A stretch of 64,000 bases of DNA from Kalaharituber pfeilii (taxonomy: Eukaryota; Ascomycota; Pezizomycetes; Pezizales; Pezizaceae), in NCBI GenBank assembly GCA_015179045.1, contig WHUZ01000002.1, positions 1,426,001 through 1,490,000 on the forward strand, in the 5' to 3' direction. The translations under genes were made by a program, and so were the position numbers. Below the pieces are notes generated by a model that made no database searches, was not told the origin of the DNA, and worked only from the letters and a program-made list of their open reading frames with translations. Below, piece after piece: positions 46,605 to 58,001 of the stretch (position 1 is the first letter of the stretch; the number at the start of each line of letters is the position of its first letter).

Positions 46605-48236
46605 ATGAAGGTCCTTTTCGCTTTCTTGCTCGTACTCGTACTCCCGCTCGTCCTGGCTGCTCCTGTTGCCACTGAGAGCGGGGCCGTTGCCGTCCCAGTT
46701 ACCTCCACTGGCGCAAATGAGAACAAAATCAAAGGCACAATCGGCTCTCCTGCCGACAGCTTTTCTGAGGGTAGTGAAAGAAAGGCTGAATACCGCCATG
46801 GGGACACGGTCTACCCGTCGAAGGAAGCCATGATCCAAGCGATCCGTTCTAAGAACGCGCAGCCTCTCGATGGACAGTATGCTTACCCAGGCTACGGTGC
46901 CTCTGCATATGATTACTACGGCACATACCCACAATATGGATACCCATACTCTGCATACGATGCCTACGCGGTGGACCCGTATGCCGCCTCATATGCCTAC
47001 GACTACACATACTCTGCAGCGGCGCAGGAGGCCGCGCGGGAGCAGGCTGCATACGAGCAGGCGCTCAAGGATTGGCAATACAAGAAGTACCTCTACGACA
47101 ATAACCAGACCCACTTACGCCCTGACCTCTTCCCGGAGATATACCAGAAGCAGCACCAGCAGCAACAACCCGAGCAGCAAGTGCAGAAGGAGGAGAAGGA
47201 GGCTGTTAAGACTACTGTGGCTGAGAAGAAGCTGGCTGCAATGTCAGGTCACCATGAGAAGCCCAAAAAGCAACAACAACACCACTCCCCTGAGCAGAAA
47301 CAGCACCACTACCATGAGCAGCCACAACAGCAGATCGAGCGAGCGCAGCGCCAGGAGGATTACTCCGGCCATGCCTATCCATCTCCACAACCCCTCCCCC
47401 ATACCACCTACGAGCACATATTCCAAGCCCAGCCCGAGCATAAGGTCGAGCAGGCCCATAACAAGAAGTACCACCATCAGGCTACCCCGGCTTTCAAGCT
47501 CGAGGAATTCCCCGAGGCATACAACAGCCCCAACAGCCACTACCAAAACACCAAGCAAGCCCAAGCTCGGCCTCAAAATGAACCTAACTACTACCCCGCT
47601 GAGCAATCTTACTATCCTAAGACTGCTGACAAGGTCGTTCCGCTCCCCCCGATCAGGGCTGAGCGTATCGAGGCAGAAGTCTACGGTGAAGTCCCTACTC
47701 CCGCTCAATATCACCATTACCAGCATCAGCCTGTTTCCTATGGTCATCCTCAAGAGCAAGAGGCTCAGGTGATCGAGCAGCCCCAGGCCCATCCTCAGCA
47801 GAATTACAACTACCAGCCTCAACAACCCGTTCATCACTACCAGCAACCCTCCAAGCAGCATCAACAGTACCAGGCTCCTCAGTCGCAACAATATCAGCAG
47901 CCTCATCACAAATCAAATAAGCAAGCTTATTCCGCTCCTGCTCAGCACCCCCAAACCTACCATCAACCACAACAACAAACCCAAGCGCAAGCTCCTCGTC
48001 TTCAACAATCTCAATCTGCCCCCGCCTCCGCTGCTGACTACCAAAACCCCGGGTCTCACAACAACGCCCGTCACAACCAAGTCGCCGCCTCCGAGAATAC
48101 CAACAAGCCTACCTATGAAATCTTCAACCGGGACACTATGGGCAAGCGCATCTTAGGCCGCCAGGGACTCCTTGAGGACGCAGATGCCGAGTGGGTTTTT
48201 TGCCCCAACTCCTTACGCCGGAACCGCGGTCCATGA
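46605..48236 (+). CDS. Secreted Tyr/Gln/His-rich low-complexity protein
   Basis: 543 aa from the Met that begins a clear signal peptide (MKVLFAFLLVLVLPLVLAAP); an upstream in-frame ATG at 46542 would bury it. Residues ~100-160 are Tyr/Ala/Gly-rich (YPGYGASAYDYYGTYPQYGY). Then comes a ~370-residue Gln/His/Pro-rich region with many YHH, QPQQ and HQQ steps. No catalytic domain. Such composition is seen in wall-associated, metal-binding or prion-like proteins; function unknown. The C-terminus may be wrong: one base less in the T6 run near 48200 shifts the frame to FAPTPYAGTAVHDEVEVNAV and on to a stop at 48402, a stretch with coding-like composition, giving ~599 aa. No intron with good sites explains this. 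Confidence 0.75.
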   Translation: MKVLFAFLLVLVLPLVLAAPVATESGAVAVPVTSTGANENKIKGTIGSPADSFSEGSERKAEYRHGDTVYPSKEAMIQAIRSKNAQPLDGQYAYPGYGASAYDYYGTYPQYGYPYSAYDAYAVDPYAASYAYDYTYSAAAQEAAREQAAYEQALKDWQYKKYLYDNNQTHLRPDLFPEIYQKQHQQQQPEQQVQKEEKEAVKTTVAEKKLAAMSGHHEKPKKQQQHHSPEQKQHHYHEQPQQQIERAQRQEDYSGHAYPSPQPLPHTTYEHIFQAQPEHKVEQAHNKKYHHQATPAFKLEEFPEAYNSPNSHYQNTKQAQARPQNEPNYYPAEQSYYPKTADKVVPLPPIRAERIEAEVYGEVPTPAQYHHYQHQPVSYGHPQEQEAQVIEQPQAHPQQNYNYQPQQPVHHYQQPSKQHQQYQAPQSQQYQQPHHKSNKQAYSAPAQHPQTYHQPQQQTQAQAPRLQQSQSAPASAADYQNPGSHNNARHNQVAASENTNKPTYEIFNRDTMGKRILGRQGLLEDADAEWVFCPNSLRRNRGP

Positions 48237-48402
48237 TGAAGTTGAGGTGAACGCCGTGGATGTCAAGGATGAGAATAAGCAGACAATCGTAGCAGCGGGA
48301 ACGGATACGGAGACAGTAGCAAAGGTGGAAACGGTGTTGGCGGTGGAGCAGGGTAGTCCTGTGAGCAGCACTGCTAACCGGACGCTCCTATCTCTCGACT
48401 AA

Positions 48403-49403
48403 GCTCAGCTGAATGCTTCTGCCTAGCCTAGTTGAGACTTGAGGAGGGCAGGGGGAGTATGAAGCGGAGGAAGAGAACACATCGCATTTAGCATCTTGTC
48501 TTGTAGTCGGCACGTAGCATCCATTGTCTCCTCACAATTGACTCACGACACTGCCGACAACTCATTCAGCACCCGAGAAAAAAGCAAAACCCGAAATGAA
48601 ATCGAACACCAACCAAAAAAATGAACCCAAAAACAATCAAGTTCGTGAGAGTGAGAGTAAACGAAGAGAAACCTGAAAAACCCAGCAAACAACACAAGGC
48701 AAAAAGCCATCAAGAAACGAAAAATCCCGTCAATTTTGAAGCCCCGTGACCCGTTTCCGTGAAGTATGCAGGGGTGATTGGGTGATTTGTCGAAGCGAGC
48801 ACAAAAAGGAGAGACATAGAAAGCCCAGCAAAATTTTTCGTTCAGTTAAATAATGTTTAGTTATTAGTTTTTAATTACTACTATATATGGAGAAAGGAAT
48901 GAGGGATTTGAGGCAGGAGTTTAATGGCAGAGAAGGGGAAAAGGGAAGTGATTTTAATGGACTTTTTTCTCCATCTTTCCACATTCGCCAACAAAAAAAG
49001 CAAACAATAAAAGTTAGCTCGTGCCAAGTTAAGAAATTCGGTCTGCTCTTGATGCTAGATGTCATGTGACCACTTTAGATTTCAAGAAGGGTTGAAATTT
49101 CAACTCACCCCCAAAAAGTGATTTGGTTAGGTAAGACTGCGGAAATTTCCGGCGTACCTAGAATGGAAAATGTTGACAAAGTCGATGATAGCGATTAGAA
49201 AATCATTCAGAATCTTTTGTATTCGTTACGAAAAGGAAAGGTACATACCACAGGCGCCGCGTTCGGATACCCGGTCAATGTTGACCCCACCGTGCCCCCC
49301 ACCTTACACACCAAAGAACGATCAGCCTTATGTACTCAAATCAACTAGCGTAATCAATCTCTATTTTGGCACGGGTAAAAAGAATAAAAGAAACAAAAAA
49401 GAA
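48403..49403. other. 3' flank and spacer
   Basis: A-rich, no gene recognised. Confidence 0.5.
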
Positions 49404-49500
49404 TGCGACTTTTGTGGATCGAACACAAGACCTTCAGATTTCAGTAGGACTGAAGTTATCAACCTTCAGTCTGACGCTCTCCCAACTGAGCTAAAGTCGC
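49404..49500 (-). tRNA. tRNA-Phe(GAA) with 24-nt intron
   Basis: On minus, acceptor GCGACTT pairs with AAGTCGC. The D arm is AGCTCAGTTGGGAGAGC, the anticodon stem TCAGA/TCTGA, and the loop CT-GAA-G. A 24-nt intron (GTTGATAACTTCAGTCCTAC plus TGAA) follows position 37, and the T arm is TTGTG-TTCGATC-CACAA. The intron contains ACTTCAGT complementary to the anticodon region, as in yeast tRNA-Phe. Discriminator A, followed by a T-rich terminator. Confidence 0.96.
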
Positions 49501-50105
49501 ATTTGTTTAATTCACATTAAAACAAATTTATATTCTGGGATATTCATGTTCAGAACTCACAAGCCCGGTAGCGTAAATTAGCTGCATCAATGCACGGAGG
49601 AATTATGGGTTAACTGTGGCGTTGTATAAAATTTTTCCTGTAGCGTTGTCTATGTTTTCGGAGAATCGTAAGGCCGCTGCAAGGGGCATATCAGTCATGG
49701 GTCCTGTACGTACTCTAGATTATCTTCTTCAATTAATTAATTCATATTTTGACTGCGTACTGTGGCGGTGTACGCTGTTGCTGAAGGGGGTAGATGCCTG
49801 GATTAGGTTGTTGCTGAAAGAGGGTTGGGGTATGTGTTGTATCCTGTATATATGTAAGGAGGGGCAGGACGGAGGTTCTGCTACATCATACAAGAAAAGT
49901 TCTTAAGATTTCCGGCCTTGAGAGAAGGAATCCTCCCAGTACACGGGGGGTAACGAGCGGGTACCTTGGTATCTACATCACCTTAATTAGTGTGTAATTG
50001 GGCTTGACCGGGAGTGGCGGTGGCAAGCGGATAGTAGCTGCAGCGCTTTGCACCACTCTACCCGATAGGGTAAAATCCCCAATGCTTGGCATCAATGCAA
50101 TGTTT
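49501..50105. other. Spacer
   Basis: Short frames at 49616-49906 (plus), 49973-50170 (minus) and 49998-50285 (plus, running into the next element) without domains. Confidence 0.45.
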
Positions 50106-50106
50106 A

Positions 50107-50819
50107 TGGTGCCGGAAGTTAAGAGCGGACATTGCCAGCCCGCATTAGTAAGCGGCACCATATGTGTCAATTTGCTGGGTAAGAATTGTGAGCAATCGCA
50201 CTTTCAGCCCCTGACGGTCGCTTACACGGTCGCAATCTACTGTGCACGTCGTTTACTAGCAAATGAGCGAGACTTCAGAAAGTAAAAGGGTAAGTTACAA
50301 GAAATGATTGAGGCACAGGGACATATTGAATTTTATAGAGCTATTTTGAGGTGCAGCAAAAAAATCTACTCATGAGAACTGTAAGTATTCTTTAGCAGGT
50401 TTACGAGAAACTATACCCAAGGCTCTTTTTTCTATTTCAGATATCTCTATTTGGTGTTATTATAATAAGTGCCTCCGTATTATGCAGGCATATAAAGATG
50501 GCCTTTGAAAATCATGTATATTAGAGCCACAGACGGGTGCGAGAGGGGGAGCCCCTTTGATGACTAATCCATTTTTTGTATGAGGCTTGGCATGTAACAT
50601 CAGGTAGATTTCCTAACAAAGTAAAAAACTTTGAACCTTATCAGTTTTACAACGAATAAAGATTTCGCCATGAAAAAATCATAGAGTGATAGAGCGTCTC
50701 AAATACTATCGATTTTTGATATTTCTACCTTAATTCATGTCATGTTGTGGTTGTTGATAGGTTTTGCGTTGGGTTGGTTGTATCGCAATTTTCATGTCCG
50801 CTTTTAACTTCCGGCACCA
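50107..50819. mobile_element. TA-flanked inverted-repeat element, 713 bp
   Basis: Ends TGGTGCCGGAAGTTAAGAGC (50107-) and, inverted, TGGTGCCGGAAGTTAAAAGC (ending 50819) differ by one base over 26 bp, and both are flanked by TA. Positions 50545-50819 match 31641-31910 inverted. The left end itself is a 54-bp mini-palindrome (50107-50160, TGGTGCCG..CGGCACCA) also followed by TA. No transposase is visible, so it is non-autonomous. Confidence 0.75.
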
Positions 50820-52507
50820 TACCACCTTCATAACGGACTGTGAACGTAACATTCTATAATCTTACTCAATGGAAGAGACAAACTTGGAAATTTTCCAAAA
50901 TATTTTATTCTCACCATATATACAGAAGTCCTAAAATGCGTAGCAAATACTTAGATTCATGATAGTTTTCCATACGGTGATCGTCGCGATTTTGCCGATA
51001 GTCCAGTTCCTTGCCATAACTAGCTTATCAATCATAAATACCAGTAGCAGTACGTTTGCCTATATCATACTCGACTCTGGTCGCGCAGTGGTACATGATG
51101 GTACTTGTGCTGAGGCGTGTTCCTGAATGGATCGTGAATAAACCAGGAATTAGTCTATTGGCGAAAAAAAGATGTTCCCCGGCAGACTGCAGCACAGATT
51201 TCACCTGCAAATAGCCATTGTAGAATTCATTCATACACAGAATAGTATAATTATACTTACTCCTCTTTATCCGATCATTTATAGTTCCCACTTCAGATTT
51301 CGGGTGCATCAAGCAGTGCGACCAGGTAGAGTATACACAGGCAGGCTCGGAGCCGGAGCTCCATCGCTGGGCACTGACATGGTACAAACTGCACTTTGAG
51401 TGACGGCTATATACGTGCAAACCTCTCCAATGCATACTGGTAATTCTCGACCACCACCATCCACCTCCGGCGCTTACCCTACACCATCTTCTATCCCCAC
51501 AATTCTCGCTCTGCATCAGACCTCCCCATCCCTTCTCCGAACCCCGCCCCAAACAAAGCAGAGTCGCTTTCTCCAAAACATCCGGCTTAATGAAGATTAG
51601 CCCTAGCAAAACTTAACTCCAAGCCTAGCAAAACAGGTATGAATTAATTCTGTATTCCAGCATTTACGGAATACTTCCCCTACGCTACTGAAGTACTCCT
51701 CCCGTCCTTGCCTGCGGGTACCGTCATAACCGGTATCCATGATCTGCATTCATATGAAAACGCACACCTACATAGGTAGCGTACGGCTCCTCTCCGTTCT
51801 TGGCCCTTTCCAAAGCGATTTTGAATACTGCTGTATCCGCAAACTGGGTGAATTGCGGCAGGTGACCAAGCTAACTTTATATTTCATCCTCACATGGTTC
51901 CCCGCTTTCCTACTCCTTACTCCTCTTCAAATATAGCTCCTCTAAATTTTACATACATATACCTTCGCCTCCCCACACTCTCCGCCCTGCGTGATCCAGT
52001 CACATCGTCTTTCCTTTTAGCCAACAGGCTCTACAAAATGCCCCTATAAGATTGCCATATAGAATACCATTGCATCATAATATTAAGCACCTCATTTCAA
52101 ATCCAACGTCATGAACATTGACACTTTTTCTCATATACAATATATATTAGACTTCTTTTCCTCTTGAGCCCATCTGTCTCTACAAACTTGCCCCAGGTTG
52201 AAACGAAGAAATCACCTCAAAAAAACTCACTATAATGGAGAGCGGGGAACAAACATCAGAACTTTGCAAGCAATCGGAAAGATGAGACTTGAAGACAGAA
52301 TGTTCATAGATATATGATCCTGGTATGTGTTTCCGGATTATATACAGGTACGCGACAGGTGTAAGTATGTAAATCGTTCAACAGGGATATGGAAAAATGG
52401 ATAGAGGTTAGAGATTAGGGAAAAGGTTAGGTTGGGGTAAGAAAATTTCTTCTATATCATCAGGGTAACATACAACAATACCAATGACGCCGTCGCAAGT
52501 GAGGAGG
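50820..52507. other. Spacer
   Basis: No gene recognised. The minus frame 51028-51609 (193 codons) lacks domains and is interleaved with an open frame on the other strand. Confidence 0.45.

Positions 52508-52542
<35 letters not shown>
52508..52542 (+). repeat. Poly-A tract (35 nt)
   Basis: Uninterrupted A run downstream of the methyltransferase 3' end (T run on the coding strand). Could be a retroposed tail or slippage product. Confidence 0.9.
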
Positions 52543-52543
<1 letters not shown>

Positions 52544-52670
52544 CCTGAAGCACATCAGCAATGAAGCTAAGTAAGGAGAGCGGCACCTGGAGGATGATAT
52601 CCGTAATGCTTCTTTTACTTGTTCTTTGGCTTTCGCCCATAAACAAACCATCTAATGCACCAACTGTCAG

Positions 52671-54304
52671 TCACACACATATCCAACAGCAACGCGCATA
52701 ACCCCTCCCCCTCTCCCCGTTCCGCTCAGCAATCCTGGAAAGAGCAAAAACTAACCCTTGAAAATAATATTTCCCCACATCCGAATTCTTTGGCGGAGCC
52801 GTAAGCGATTTATGCGCCTTCTGACAAAGCTCCTTGACCTCTTCGACCGTCCACCCTTTCTTGGTCAAAATATGCACGCCGAACGGATACAAACTATCCA
52901 AAACCCCCTGTCTCGCAAAACGTCCAATCTGCTTCAACCTCTTATCCTTTGGCCAGTCTCCTACCGGCCATACCGCAGTCTGAACCCTCACGTCCTCGAA
53001 TCCAGCCTCTTTAATGAGCTCCTCCATTTTGCGCGCCATGACGAGGGGGGTACCCAGCTCTTCGGAGACGGTAATGACGTGGTGGAGATAGGTTGATAAG
53101 GGGTGCTCATCGTCCACGCCGACGAGTTTGGTGCCGTCGGTTTTGAAGGCTTCGGAGCCGTAGTCTTGGTATTCGAAGTAACCGCCCGGTACCGTGGTTC
53201 TTCGTTCATTCGTAAAATTCGTTTCATCAGCAATACTATGCACATGCACGAGGAAAGAGTACAGCAGCGCGGAAGAGAGTTATAAGCTTAGGACTCACCG
53301 GTAAACCTGTTTCAGCACCAAGGGCCAATCCCTGAACGAGCCGCTCATGGACCGCATATGGATGTAGTCAAAGTAATTGTCCTTGTACGTCCACACCCCC
53401 TCAAGATCGTCAACCTCGAATTTGCAATTAGGCGGCACCCTGTCGTAGCCGAATCATTTCTCCCTCAGTTATTGCTGCCAACATATACATATTTCCATGC
53501 GCTCGATTGTATAGGCATGCATACCAGTTTGGTTGAATAGGGCTCAGATCCGGACCGATAACCTCCACTTGCGGAAACTCACTGCACTCAACTAAATCAG
53601 CTCAATGCAACTCCTCACCGCATCTTGCGTTCCAAACGCCATTGATTTACGAGAATAAATAATAATACGTACTCCGCAAAATCGATCGCCCAGATCCCCG
53701 TTCCGGTACCCACATCCAGTACCCGATGTAACTCTATCGCGTGCAACGGCGCCGTATACAACTTTCCTCCCAGTAAACTCAAAAATATATGGTGGAACAA
53801 ATCCAACCGGTCCTGCTCCTGCTCGTCATTGGGCAAGAAATACTGCGCTTTGAACCGGTCCGAGTGATATCGGCGGCCGTTCGCATAAGTGAAACTGAAG
53901 ACGCTGGAACTGAGAGAGGTGGTGGCGGTGCTTTCTCCACTACATGATTGAAGTTAGAATACGTCCGTACCATAGGATCCACTACTGTGGAAAGCATATT
54001 CCGGATTTTGCCGGGAAACTGACGACTCTACGTCCGATGTGGATCCTGAATGTGCCTCTTCCTACACATGCGGTGTCAGGACGGTCAGCATCTTATTTTA
54101 AACCTTGCAGTGACTGACGACAATCGAGGTGTTAATCCCGTAGCAGGGTTTATGTGGTCAGTGTAAACTCACATCCACTTCAATCGCCGTCGTCCCTCCA
54201 CCCTGTCCCAGCGGCACAGCCGATTCCTGGACACCTTCCACATCTTCGAGTTCCACAATCTCCGTCGTCGGAATTGTAGCTTTCGCTGCTGCCGCTGTCG
54301 ACAT
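52671..54304 (-). CDS. SAM-dependent methyltransferase (LaeA/TAM-like fungal family)
   Basis: Minus exons: 54304-54173, 54061 to about 53986 (or 53971), 53934-53673, 53581-53525, 53439-53299, 53199-52671; about 380 aa. The exon 2/3 junction is unsure: the frame is shared but a TAA lies between, so a short phase-1 intron ending TGGAG is proposed. The N-terminus is an acidic tail (TEIVELEDVEGVQE). The core starts FTYANGRRYHSDRFKAQYFL, PNDEQEQDRLDLFHHI, then SAM motif I HRVLDVGTGTGIWAIDFADE, FPQVEVIGPDLSPIQPNWVP, PNCKFEVDDLEGVWTY, FDYIHMRSMSGSFRDWP and PGGYFEYQDYGSEAF. This order defines the Methyltransf_23/TAM-like fungal enzymes that include LaeA relatives. Substrate unknown and no biosynthetic genes adjoin it, so a cluster role is not supported. 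Confidence 0.85.
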
Positions 54305-57055
54305 TTTCTTTCCTGCAAATGAACTTTGAATGTAAGTAACCCTGCAAGGTACAGGTAAGAGGATCTGGGATGTGATGCTTGTTTGGGTGTTTGCCGCTCA
54401 ACCACACAAATTCGCAAACGCAAACATCGTCATGCGTACCTATATGGCAAGTCAAGCAATCAAAATTGTGTTGTTGTTCCCGACGAAACACGGAGTGCTC
54501 AAAATCCACGGTAGATAGCTATAGAAGAAGAATGGATCCGAGGGGGTCCTCCTTGTTCTTCTACAATAGTGCAGTCCAGCGCGGAGCAGAGGGGGAAGGG
54601 AACTGGCGCAAAGCATTTTTTTCCCTTGGGATGGCCCAAGGTCGCCTTACCCGATGCGAAATGTTAATGGCACCCATAACACACGCATGAATCCAACCAA
54701 CAGCAGTGCTCCCATGGACCACTCAGTTTCAAACGGCTGGCTGGGGCGGCAAAGACCAAGACGGTCTGGTGGTGGTGATCGCGACTATGGGCGGTTAGGG
54801 CGCAAGCAGAATTGGACGCACATGGCGGTGATGCCACACATATGGATCCGTGCGCGACGCCGTGGGGGCACTCCCGCTTCTGGAAAGCCGGGATTGCGGA
54901 TCGGTGAAATGGCGCACTCAAACGCGCAATGCATGCGCTTGGGTCCTTTGCAAGCGAGTTATGATAACCAGGGGGCCGCATAATGCGATTTCCTGTATAT
55001 ACGGAGTTTGAGTGCATCCGAGATTGAATATTGGACTTAGCATGGTTGCTTTAATGCAGTCCCCGTCAAGAATATTCCATCTCTCGCACGGTGCACTTTC
55101 TCTGAGACATCCAGCACTTGCATGCATACCGGTATATCGACGATTGATTGCAACAATAGCTGAACAATCTTTCCAATTTATTGCGTATATAAGTGAATCG
55201 CGGGAACATGTTGTTTTGGTAAATGGAGTCCAAAACCAGGGATTGATTGTTCTTGGGTCAACTGCCCTATAGTTCATTGCACTCAGAAATACCCTGTAGA
55301 GTACTGAGTACATGTCGGTTATGTCGAGATTAGTCTCGATCACGTGGTGTTGACAAGTCCACATTAGATGGACACTTACTAAGTTTATGATATGCATAGA
55401 TAAAAGAGCGCGACTGACTCCAGCATGTGTAAACGCCACGCATACTGAGACTACCGCGTCTTACCCATTCCTTGGATGTGCTAAACAAAAGCAGATCTAG
55501 TTTTATCAAGCCCAAAGTGAAACGATTTCTTGAGCCACTTTGACTTGTGTGGCACGTCGTTGAATCGGCGGCGAATCGGCGCACATATCATAAGCGATTA
55601 ACCCTACCATAGGAACCAGTCCTAGCGCCCTGTATCCGGATACTTGCGCGCTGGTAGTTCGAAACGTTGATTCCTTCATCACATACGGTGGCCGTGATGA
55701 TAGACGACTCTGGCGCGCCTTCTTTGGTGTCGAGGGTGAGACTTCATTTTTCATTTTGTAGGAGGTCACAATTCATTTTCCCCAAAATACCAAGTGGGGT
55801 GGATACGCGGTTTTGCTGTAGCGTGGAGGCACAGTAGAATAGAGAGGATAATGACATGTCAACTGCAGAGTTCACTTTGCATGAGCAGGACACATGCTGC
55901 ACGTGGACGGCGTTGATCTGCACCCAGCGTTGCTGGCACCCCAGGAACATATTGTAGAGCAATTGTCTTCAAGAGCGTCGTGGAATTAGCACTCTCATCC
56001 ACCCTGTATGTGCTAACTAATGCTTAGTCCACTTGCCCAGGCCGTGACGTGTAATCTCAAAGCCCCGCTTCCAGGGTTGCCTGACAGGCGCACTAGTCGA
56101 CTTCATCCGCGATATCAAGTGCGATCGTCTGATGTCCATAACTGGGACACGCCGTAGCGAACAGTCTGGGGTGGGGGCAGAAGCGTAATCCAGTCTATGA
56201 TACTTCAAATGTTATATCCTTGCCGCAGGGGGCGTCAGGATTGTCTTGCATACCTATTTTTTTTCTTTTTTTGTGAACCTCGGGTAGATATATGTACCAG
56301 TACAGAGGTTCTATCAATGTAAGTGAACGGACTGGAGAAGACGGATGCGGCGCTTAATTGGCGATTACAATTCTCGCTAATATTGCTCCATATGGCGGCC
56401 TCTGTCTCTCGGAAAGGTCATCCGCGATCCTAAATTGGAAAACTGGGTAACATACCTTCAACCAGGCTACCATACCTTTATTGTTAAACTTAAGGTCACT
56501 AGCCACTGATCATCGGGGCTTGTACAGTGATCCGACATGCTCCCAAGACTTTTTACGGGTCACTGTATATACTAGGGTATTAGCTAGCGCCGATGCTGCA
56601 GTACTTGCATCTAACTATTGATAAGAACGACGCTTAGCCATATTGGTTTTACTATCTGGAATTGAGATGTATCATATTACGAGCATAATTGTAAAATGGA
56701 CCCTTCTATCGTCCGCTGTGCATTAACAGTGACTACATGGTCAAGTCAGTTTGTTGGCACTACTAGCCGGTTCTCCCATGCGTAGGTGTAACAATAAATG
56801 GCCCACCTGAAGACATGTATCGATAGCATTCTTCCCCCCCTCAATATTTTCTATCGTGAATTTCTAATTATCCCGCCCTGAACCTGTTCCCGTGCCCCGG
56901 TGCTCTCTGAGCCTGTGTTCCGGTTCCGACTCAACTCTTGGTTGCATATCAAATCACCGCGACCTTGGTCAGGTGGTTTAAAGTATGGGAGCCGTGACCA
57001 GCTCTCCTGACTTGATTCAAATGTCGAGATATTGAGATATGTCAGGATAGACGCA

Positions 57056-57058
<3 letters not shown>
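54305..57058. other. Gene-free spacer
   Basis: Many short overlapping frames on both strands, none with a domain. Nothing else recognised. Confidence 0.45.

Positions 57059-57094
<36 letters not shown>
57059..57094 (+). repeat. Poly-A tract (36 nt)
   Basis: Pure A run. Second of four long A runs between 52.5 and 58.0 kb. Confidence 0.9.
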
Positions 57095-57095
<1 letters not shown>

Positions 57096-57260
57096 ATATA
57101 TCTTTCCCATATCCATCCTTAATCTTTTACGAGGAACTACTTTAGTACTTGTAATAAGTACTCTACTAAATAGTTAGCTGGACAGTTACGTAATACGAGA
57201 TTTTTGTTCTCTTTTCGTTCCATAGCATAGGCAAAAGTACTGTATTATAAGTAATTATCA

Positions 57261-57344
57261 TACTAGCCAGTAAAATATGTATTCGGACAGGAGTACTAAT
57301 GCACATTATGCGCTATGTCCGAATACATATTTTACTAGCTAGTA
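57261..57344. mobile_element. 84-bp palindromic MITE
   Basis: 29-bp inverted arms (TACTAGCCAGTAAAATATGT then ATTCGGACA) with one mismatch and a 26-bp centre. The GTATTCGGACA motif resembles Tc1-like termini. It is followed immediately by a 23-bp palindrome (57342-57364, GTACTCGTACA..GTACGAGTAC). Confidence 0.8.
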
Positions 57345-57384
57345 CTCGTACATTGTACGAGTACAAGCACAAATGTGTTCCTAA

Positions 57385-57425
57385 CGCCCAGACTATTATT
57401 TTCTGGCCTCTGCCTTGGCTCGGGA
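57385..57425 (-). repeat. Conserved-core repeat, copy 3
   Basis: On minus, GAGCCAAGGCAGAGGCCAGA then AAATAATAGTCTGGGCGTTA. Near-identical to the blocks at 899 and 41018. Confidence 0.65.
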
Positions 57426-57641
57426 GAGCTGGATGTCCGGGCTAGTCTCGTAACCAGGGTCCAGGCACGACTTAGAAGATGATATGTACCTAAATTATGA
57501 GAAACGTTTCGATCACGTGACTCGGCTACTATTACCTGATGAGAAATTGGAGACGGGATACGGAGGGGTATATATGGTCATAAAGGGATAGGGAATACAG
57601 AGAATTTTTTTCCCCCCAAGAAGTTAAAAACAAACGTAGCG

Positions 57642-57645
<4 letters not shown>

Positions 57646-57695
<50 letters not shown>

Positions 57696-57721
57696 AAAAA
57701 AAAAAAAATTTAAAAAAAAAA
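57646..57721 (+). repeat. Poly-A tract with TTT interruptions
   Basis: 47 A, then AAATTTAAA-type interruptions and further A runs. A shorter A run follows at about 57980-58001. The Phe-rich minus frame over it is spurious. Confidence 0.9.
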
Positions 57722-58001
57722 GAAGTGAAACAGTGATAGGTTTTGATTTCATACATGGTACCTTTTGCAGAAGTTCAATGAGTTTTCTACTCTCGTGGTG
57801 CTTTCTGCTACATGGTCTGTTTTTACCTCCTCCGTCCCCAAAAGGGCATATTAGTTTCAAGTCTACAGGATTTCCATATCTGTGAAGTAAATGTCCCAAT
57901 TTTTTTGGTGACATTCATTAAGCATCCTGTAATAATCTAGAAGTACACATAAAATAAGAGGAACATTCAGAGAACAAAGAGAAAAAAAAAAAAAAAAAAA
58001 A

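Noticed and set aside
52671..54304. Secondary-metabolite cluster around the LaeA-like methyltransferase
   Set aside because: No PKS, NRPS, P450, transporter or cluster regulator lies within 15 kb; the enzyme family is large and mostly uncharacterised.
57624..57914. Phe-rich minus-strand ORF
   Set aside because: Created by the poly-A tract read as TTT codons.
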